Assembly: GCA_051306365.1 (NCBI GenBank)
Contig: JBPPNC010000087.1
Span: forward strand, 1-64,000
Source of the DNA: Svornostia sp051306365
GTDB taxonomy: Bacteria; Actinomycetota; Thermoleophilia; Solirubrobacterales; Solirubrobacteraceae
DNA: 64,000 nt
Direction: 5' to 3'
Numbering within the stretch: position 1 is the stretch's first letter; each line of letters opens with the position of its first letter. Below, one piece after another: positions 58,624-64,000 of the stretch. The position numbers and the translations under genes were made by a program. The notes beneath the pieces were generated by a model. That model had not been told where the DNA came from, ran no database searches, and saw only the letters and a list, made by a program, of their open reading frames with translations.

Positions 58624-60327
58624 TCAGGTGGTGGCCGGCGGCGGGGGCAGCGTGATCGGCCCGCGGGAGTACCCGGTGGCCTTCTCACCGCGCATGCCGA
58701 ACGCCTGGAGCTTGATCTCGACGCTGGCGGTCTTGCCGGCCGCGAGCTCGCGCTTCAGCCACGAGACGCTCGCCGGGAGCAGGTACACCGCGAGGTTGCG
58801 CGTGGTGCCCGCGTTGATCGACTGGGCGCCGTAGCCGGCCGCGTTGCGCGAGACGCTCACGCCGTTGCCGTCGGTCACCGTGATCTTGGCGGTGGCCCAG
58901 ACGACGCACATGAGGTTGCAGCTCACGTCGGTGTCAAAGCGCGACAGCGCCGCGTTGATCTCCGGCGGCTCGGTGCCCCCCACGGTGAGGGTGCCGCGCA
59001 GCGCGGTGCTGTAGATGTTCGCCCCGCCGGTGGGGGCGGTCTCGACGAGGTTCGTGGCCCGCGAGGCGAACACGACCGCGCCCGCCGCAGCCGTGACCGA
59101 CGGCTCGGACGAGGAGCCGTTCGCGGCCGGGCCGGCCGCGGCGCGGCTGACGAGCGACAGGGCGCCGTCGGTGAGGTCGCGGACGAAGACGTCGCCCGTG
59201 GGATCGGCGTCGGCCGAGCTGAGATTCGCGGCTGTGGACCGGAAGGCGACGAAGCCGCCGTCCGGCGAGATGTCCGGCTCGTCGGAGGTGCCGTTCGCCG
59301 CGGGACCGGCGGGGCCGCTCTGGCGGCTCACGAGCTCGGTCTCGTTCGTCGTGCGGTCGCGGACGTAGACGTCGCGGATGAGCAGGTTGCCAACCGCGAG
59401 GTTGGCGTCGGACTCGAACGCGACGTAGCGACCGTCCAGGCTGATCGACGGGGCGAACGAGCCGCCCGGGCCAGCGCCGCCGTCCACACCGGTCTGCCGG
59501 CTGACGAGCTGGGTCGTGAGCTTCTTGACGTCGAAGACGAAGACGTCGCTGAGCAGCAGGGCGTCGCCCGTCGCGAGGTTCGATGCCGTCGATTCGTACG
59601 CGACGGCCCCGCCCATGATGCTGATGTCGGGACGGGTCGAGTCGCCGAGGGCGGGCAGTCCGCCGAGGCCGATGCTCGCGAGCTTGGAGTCGCGCGTCAC
59701 GCGGTCGTGGACGTAGATGTCCTTCGTGCCGTCCGAGTCGCCCGTGGCGAGGTCGTTCGCGTTGCTGCTGAACGCGACGTAGCGGCCGTCCGGGCTGATC
59801 GACGGCTGGTTCGACGTGCCGTTTGCCGCGCCGTTCGCCGTGGCGCGGCTGATGAGCCGGGTCACGTTCGACGAGATGTCCCGGACGAAGACGTCCTGGT
59901 TGTCGTCGCCGTCCTCGGTGTCGATGTTGTTCGACGCGGTGACGAAGGCGATGTAGCGCCCGTCGGCGCTGATCGACGGTGCCGATGAGCTGCCGGCACC
60001 GGGGGCGCCCGCGACGCCCGTGGCGCGGCTGATCAGCCGGGTGATGCCGCGGCGGCGATCGCGGATGTAGACCTGCGAGGTGCCGGCAGGATGGTCATCG
60101 GCGAGGTCACCGGCGTTCGAGACGTACGCGGTGATCATCCCGTCGGCCGACGTGGACGGCGCGGTCGACACGGTGGAACCGGTGCGCGTGGGCGTTTCGC
60201 CCTGCGGCGTGAGCGCGAGGATGCCCGTGACGTTCAGCGGGGCGGCCTGCACCGTTCCGGCGGCGCACAGCATCGCGGCGAACGGCAGGCCTGCGGCAGC
60301 GGCGCGGCGAACGGACATCCTCAGCAT
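58624..60327 (-). CDS. Secreted TolB-like beta-propeller protein
   Basis: 567 residues. A signal peptide (RRAAAAGLPFAAMLCAAGTV, cleaved near QAA) is followed by about seven PD40/TolB-type blades, each with the pattern PSISADGRYIAF or PSISPDGRYVAF ... DVFVRD ... TRLISRATG. A separate beta-sandwich of about 120 residues closes the protein (INAALSRFDTDVSCNLMCVV). Probably an exported scaffold or binding protein. ATG 60327 (MLRMSV) is preferred: GGGGGA lies about 8 bases upstream. It is followed by the Nudix gene. Confidence 0.75.
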   Translation of the reverse strand: MLRMSVRRAAAAGLPFAAMLCAAGTVQAAPLNVTGILALTPQGETPTRTGSTVSTAPSTSADGMITAYVSNAGDLADDHPAGTSQVYIRDRRRGITRLISRATGVAGAPGAGSSSAPSISADGRYIAFVTASNNIDTEDGDDNQDVFVRDISSNVTRLISRATANGAANGTSNQPSISPDGRYVAFSSNANDLATGDSDGTKDIYVHDRVTRDSKLASIGLGGLPALGDSTRPDISIMGGAVAYESTASNLATGDALLLSDVFVFDVKKLTTQLVSRQTGVDGGAGPGGSFAPSISLDGRYVAFESDANLAVGNLLIRDVYVRDRTTNETELVSRQSGPAGPAANGTSDEPDISPDGGFVAFRSTAANLSSADADPTGDVFVRDLTDGALSLVSRAAAGPAANGSSSEPSVTAAAGAVVFASRATNLVETAPTGGANIYSTALRGTLTVGGTEPPEINAALSRFDTDVSCNLMCVVWATAKITVTDGNGVSVSRNAAGYGAQSINAGTTRNLAVYLLPASVSWLKRELAAGKTASVEIKLQAFGMRGEKATGYSRGPITLPPPPATT

Positions 60328-60431
60328 GAACGACATCCCCCGAAGGAACCTCAACGGCCGTCCCCCCGGACTGGCCTGACCGCGGCAGCCTACCGGGTTT
60401 CGGCTATCGCGACCACTCGGTGACAGGATCG

Positions 60432-63400
60432 TCACGCGCTGAGCGTGAGCTTGCGCGGCCCCCCGCGGAACCCGAGCTCCATCAGGACCGGCTCGAGGTC
60501 GGAACCGACGACCGGTTCGCCGTCGATCCGCTCCAGGGAGAGCTTCAGCGTGCGGCGCTCCCGGACGAAGTCGGCGAGGGCGGTGAGCGCCGCCCGCAGC
60601 CGCGGGTCGTCGCGCCCGACCAGGATCGCCAGGCCGCGACCGCCGCGTTCGACGTAGACGACGGGTTCGGCGCCGGCGAGGACCACGTACGCACCCGCGG
60701 CGCGCGCGGGCCGGCGGCGCTCATCCGCGTCGCGCTTGGGCCACGGCAGGGCGGCGCCGTACGTCTGCGCGGGGTCGGTCGCGGCGAGGACGAGTGGCGG
60801 CGCCTCGGCCGCCTCACGCGCCGCGCGCAGGCGCTCGACCGCGCCCGGCAGGGCGAACTGCGCGCCCCCGAGGCCTTCGACGAAGTACCCGCGGCGGCAC
60901 ACACCGAGCGTCTCCAGTGCGGTGAACGCGTCGTAGAGCGACGAGAATCCGCCCGGGACGCCCTCGGCCAGGACCTGCTCGCGGGTGACGAGCCCATAGC
61001 GCTCGAGGAGGAGCTCGGCCATGGTCCGGCGCTGCTGGGAGGGATCGACCTCCCGTCGAAAGATCGTGCTCGTCAGGGACCACCGTCCCTGGACCGTGGC
61101 CTGTGCGCCGCCACGCCGTCCCCCGAACCGGCGGCCACGCCGCGTGGCGTTCTCCGCCGCGCGCCGCGTCTTGGCCAGCGTGAGCTTCGGCGCGCGCAGC
61201 GGGGCGAACGCGTCGTTCGTCGCCTCGCCCGCCCAGACGAGGTCCCACAGCCCTTCCTGGATCTCCTCGGGCGTGAACGGCAGCTCTGCGAGGAAGTCGG
61301 TGAAGAAGCACGGGGCCGCCGTGAGCCGCTCGCGCAGCGCGACGTGCACGGGATCCTCCGGCGGCTCGGTGCCGCGGGGCGGGGCGACCTGCCCGATCGC
61401 CTCGGCGTCGTCGCGGAAGTACAGCGCCACGCGCCCGGAGTTCCGGCCCAGCGCGCCGGCGCCGACCCACACCACCTCGCCCGAGGCGCAGAGCTGGTCC
61501 ATCCAGGTCGGCGAGTACGCGCCACAGCGCCGCGGCAGGATCTCCTTCTCCCACACGCCGGCGGGCAGCGCCAGTCCCTGAAGCGGGACGAGCGCCTCGC
61601 GCAGGCGGTCGATCCCGGCGCCGGTCGGCGGGTGGCGGTCCACGCCCTGCCAGGACGGCAGGAACGTCGCGATCGCCCGCCGGTCGGCGGGCTCGATCTC
61701 CTTGCGCAGCGCCGCCAGGGAGGCACGGCGCAGGCGGCGCAGGACCTCGGGGTCGCACCACTCGCGCTCGGAGCCGCCGGGGCGAAGCTCCCCCCGGACG
61801 ACGTCCCCGTCGCGTTCCAGTTCGGTCAGCGCCGAGGACGGGTCGACGCGATACCGCGCGCGCAGCTCGTTCGTCGTGAACGGTCCGTGCGTGCGCGCGT
61901 ACCGGTGCACGAGCCGGCGCAGCGCGTCGGGCACGTCGGCGACGAACGCCTCGGGCAGTCCGCCCGGCGGCACGGCGCCGAGCGCGTCGCGGTACAGCCC
62001 CGCGTCATCGGCGGCGACCCAGCGCTCCTCACCGGCGACCCGCAGGCGGATCACGCGGCGCTCGCGCTCGATGATCGCGAGCAGGCCGGCGGGATCGACA
62101 CCGGCGATCACGCGCGCCGCGATCTCCTCCTCGGTGAGGTCGCCGAGGCGGCGCAGGACGTCGGCGAGCGCGTCGCTCGTCTCGGCCTTCGTGCGGTCGG
62201 ACCGGTGCTGGAGGTCGTCCTCGACCTGCTCCAGCGCGCCCGGGTCGATGAGGTCGCGCAGCTCGTCCTGGCCGAGCAGCTCTCGCAGCAGGTCGCGGTC
62301 GAGGGACAGCGCGGCCGCCCGGCGCTCCGCGTTGGGCGTGTCGCCCTCGTACATGTACGTCGCGACGTAGTCGAACAGGAGCGACGAGGCCATCGGCGAC
62401 GCCGTCGCGGTCTCGACCTCCACGAGCGTGAGGTCGCGCGAGTGCAGCCGCGTGAGGATGTCCTTCAGGCCCTCGACATCGAGCACGTCGCGCAGGCACT
62501 CGCGGTACGTCTCGAGGATGATCGGGAAGTCCGCGTAGCGCCGGGCGACCTCGAGCAGCGACTGCGACTTCAGCCGCTGCTGCCACAGCGGCGTGCGGCG
62601 GCCTGGGTACGCGCGCGGGATGAGCAGTGCGCGCCCGGCGTTCTCGCGGAACCGCGCGCCGAAGAGCGCGCTGCCGCCGAGTTCGCCGACGACGAGGTCC
62701 TCCAGCTCGTCGGGCTCGACCATGAACCACTCCGCTCCTGGTGGCTCGTCGGCGTCGGGAAGGTGGACGATGATGCCGTCGTCGGAGTAGATCGCGTCGG
62801 ATTCCAGGCCGATCTCGTCGCGGATGCGCGCGCTGATGGCCAGCGACCATGCCGCGTGCACCCGCCCGCCGAACGGCGTGAGCACGCAGACGCGCCAGTC
62901 GCCGATCTCGTCGCGGAACCGCTCGACGACGACCGTGCGGTCGCTGGGCAGCACGCGCGTGGCGTCCTGCTGCTCGCGCAGGTACTCGAGGAGGTTCTTC
63001 GCCGCGAGGTCGTCGAGGTCGTAGTCGCGCTGGATCGTCGCCGCGTCCTGCTCGACGGCCCAGCGGCTGAACGCGCCGATGGCCTCGCCGAGCTCGCGCG
63101 GGCGGCTCACGCTGTCGCCGCGCCAGAACGGCACGGCGCCCGGCGCGCCCGGCGCGGGCGTGACGATGACCTTGTCACGGCCGATCTCCTCGATCCGCCA
63201 CGTCGACGCGCCGAGCAGGAACGTCTGGCCGGCGCGGGCCTCGTAGACCATCTCCTCGTCGAGCTCGCCCACGCGGCGCCCGTCCGGCAGCGTCACGGCG
63301 TACAGGCCGCGATCGGGGATCGTGCCCGCGTTGGCGATCGCCAGCTGCCGGGCGCCCTTGCGCGCGCGGATGGTGTCCGCCACCCGGTCCCACACGATGC

Positions 63401-64000
63401 GGGCGCGCAGCTCGCCGAACTCCTGCGACGGGTAGCGCCCGTCGAGCATGTCGAGGACGTTCTCCAGCAGCGGGCGGGACAGCTCGGCGAACGTGTACGT
63501 GCGCGTGATGAGCGCGAAGAGGTCGTCGACCGACACCGACGATGCGCCGTCCAGCTCCGCGGCCGCACAGATCGCGACGATCTGCTGGGCGAGGACGTCG
63601 ATCGGGTTGCGCGGCACGACGGTGGGCTCGATCCGCCCCTCGCGCATGAGCTTGACGACGACCGCGCACTCCAGGAGGTCGGCGCGGAACTTGGGGTAGA
63701 TGCGGCCCTTCGCCGTCTCGCCGACGCCGTGGCCGGCGCGGCCGATGCGCTGCAGGCCGCGGCTGACGGACTTCGGGGACTCGACCTGGAGCACGAGGTC
63801 GACGGCGCCCATGTCGATGCCGAGCTCGAGTGACGACGTCGCGACGAGGCACGGCAGCTCGCCCGCCTTCAGCTGCTCCTCGACGACGGTGCGCTCCTCG
63901 CGCGCGAGAGAACCGTGGTGCGCGCGGGCGATCTCCTCATACGCGCGTGCTTCCGGCAGTCCCTCGTTGTGCAGCTCGTTCAGCCGCAGCGCGAGCCGTT
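60432..64000 (-). CDS. lhr: Lhr-type ATP-dependent helicase (5' part outside window)
   Basis: At least 1188 residues, running off the right edge. The visible part begins in RecA domain 2: RAHHGSLAREERTVVEEQLK, LVATSSLELGIDMGAVDLVL and PKSVSRGLQRIGRAGHGVGE are SF2 motifs IV-VI. The Lhr core winged helix and beta-barrel follow, then the large Lhr C-terminal region (GVPGGFSSLYDAFTALETLG, with LEPVLMELGFRGGPRKLTLS at the end). Lhr unwinds RNA-DNA hybrids and single-strand-loaded duplexes in repair. The total length is expected near 1500 residues. The 3' end faces no close neighbour. Confidence 0.92.
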   Translation of the reverse strand, partial: RLALRLNELHNEGLPEARAYEEIARAHHGSLAREERTVVEEQLKAGELPCLVATSSLELGIDMGAVDLVLQVESPKSVSRGLQRIGRAGHGVGETAKGRIYPKFRADLLECAVVVKLMREGRIEPTVVPRNPIDVLAQQIVAICAAAELDGASSVSVDDLFALITRTYTFAELSRPLLENVLDMLDGRYPSQEFGELRARIVWDRVADTIRARKGARQLAIANAGTIPDRGLYAVTLPDGRRVGELDEEMVYEARAGQTFLLGASTWRIEEIGRDKVIVTPAPGAPGAVPFWRGDSVSRPRELGEAIGAFSRWAVEQDAATIQRDYDLDDLAAKNLLEYLREQQDATRVLPSDRTVVVERFRDEIGDWRVCVLTPFGGRVHAAWSLAISARIRDEIGLESDAIYSDDGIIVHLPDADEPPGAEWFMVEPDELEDLVVGELGGSALFGARFRENAGRALLIPRAYPGRRTPLWQQRLKSQSLLEVARRYADFPIILETYRECLRDVLDVEGLKDILTRLHSRDLTLVEVETATASPMASSLLFDYVATYMYEGDTPNAERRAAALSLDRDLLRELLGQDELRDLIDPGALEQVEDDLQHRSDRTKAETSDALADVLRRLGDLTEEEIAARVIAGVDPAGLLAIIERERRVIRLRVAGEERWVAADDAGLYRDALGAVPPGGLPEAFVADVPDALRRLVHRYARTHGPFTTNELRARYRVDPSSALTELERDGDVVRGELRPGGSEREWCDPEVLRRLRRASLAALRKEIEPADRRAIATFLPSWQGVDRHPPTGAGIDRLREALVPLQGLALPAGVWEKEILPRRCGAYSPTWMDQLCASGEVVWVGAGALGRNSGRVALYFRDDAEAIGQVAPPRGTEPPEDPVHVALRERLTAAPCFFTDFLAELPFTPEEIQEGLWDLVWAGEATNDAFAPLRAPKLTLAKTRRAAENATRRGRRFGGRRGGAQATVQGRWSLTSTIFRREVDPSQQRRTMAELLLERYGLVTREQVLAEGVPGGFSSLYDAFTALETLGVCRRGYFVEGLGGAQFALPGAVERLRAAREAAEAPPLVLAATDPAQTYGAALPWPKRDADERRRPARAAGAYVVLAGAEPVVYVERGGRGLAILVGRDDPRLRAALTALADFVRERRTLKLSLERIDGEPVVGSDLEPVLMELGFRGGPRKLTLSA

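Noticed and set aside
60420..63833. A 1137-codon open frame on the plus strand opposite lhr
   Set aside because: It is the antisense of a well-conserved helicase; its composition is Arg/Ala/Val-rich low-complexity without any recognisable motif. High GC leaves antisense frames open.

Overview
The window is very GC-rich, almost fully coding DNA with short genes-to-gene distances, many GTG starts and many 4-base start/stop overlaps. The gene mix (CIRCE-controlled groES-groEL, an F420-associated DUF2342 metallopeptidase, a PPOX/F420-type small oxidoreductase, an Adn/Add-like helicase-nuclease, a CGNR regulator, a copper amine oxidase, an actinobacterial Mrp without a CxxC pair) points to an actinobacterium, probably a soil lineage near Thermoleophilia/Solirubrobacterales; that placement is inference from style and content only. 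There are no rRNA or tRNA genes, CRISPR arrays or insertion sequences that I can see. It looks like ordinary chromosome interrupted by several small patches of decayed genes.

Layout. 1-1.8 kb: two broken genes (GH3 glucosidase tail, COG1373 ATPase). 1.8-5.4 kb: an SDR carrying a relic of an acyl-CoA synthetase tail, then a translationally coupled exporter / GntR regulator / 23S rRNA methyltransferase operon with a palindromic operator. 5.4-8.8 kb: thioredoxin, SpoIIM-like protein, PolX, SnoaL-like protein. 8.8-9.6 kb: a subtilase and an MFS pseudogene fused end to end. 9.6-16 kb: glycosyltransferase, DUF554, EAL-HDOD protein, trehalose phosphatase, split TSUP permease, M48 peptidase. 16-19.6 kb: YhaM-like nuclease, then PAC2 / nucleotidyltransferase / glucuronokinase-like kinase in one operon. 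19.6-23 kb: enoyl-CoA hydratase relic, TetR, secreted phytase-like protein. 23-31 kb: large helicase-nuclease, inositol phosphatase operon, copper amine oxidase. 31-38 kb: PucR-type regulator, histone-H1-like coiled-coil protein, Mrp, GGDEF protein, membrane proteins, ferredoxin, NmrA-like protein. 38-44.5 kb: RTX-repeat protein, amidase, CGNR-MFS-citrate synthase, a candidate small RNA. 44.5-48.5 kb: small proteins, Ohr, and a run of frameshifted genes. 48.6-51.4 kb: groEL-groES with two CIRCE sites, PilZ protein. 51.5-58.6 kb: Crp/Nudix/ASCH operon, sigma factor with DUF4349 membrane partner, glycerophosphodiesterase/Fpg, FAD oxidase. 58.2-64 kb: Nudix, beta-propeller protein and the 3' portion of a large Lhr helicase.

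A recurring theme is how transcripts start. At many operon heads a TAnnnT -10 hexamer sits exactly 6-8 (mostly 7) bases before the start codon, which implies leaderless mRNAs, and at three divergent gene pairs a single TAnnnTA or CATACTA/TAGTATG box serves as -10 for both strands. This rule also settles several start codons. A second theme is c-di-GMP: GGDEF, degenerate EAL-HDOD and PilZ proteins all lie in the window. The most biologically suggestive unit is the glucuronokinase-like kinase next to a UTP-sugar uridylyltransferase, which would give a salvage route to UDP-glucuronate.
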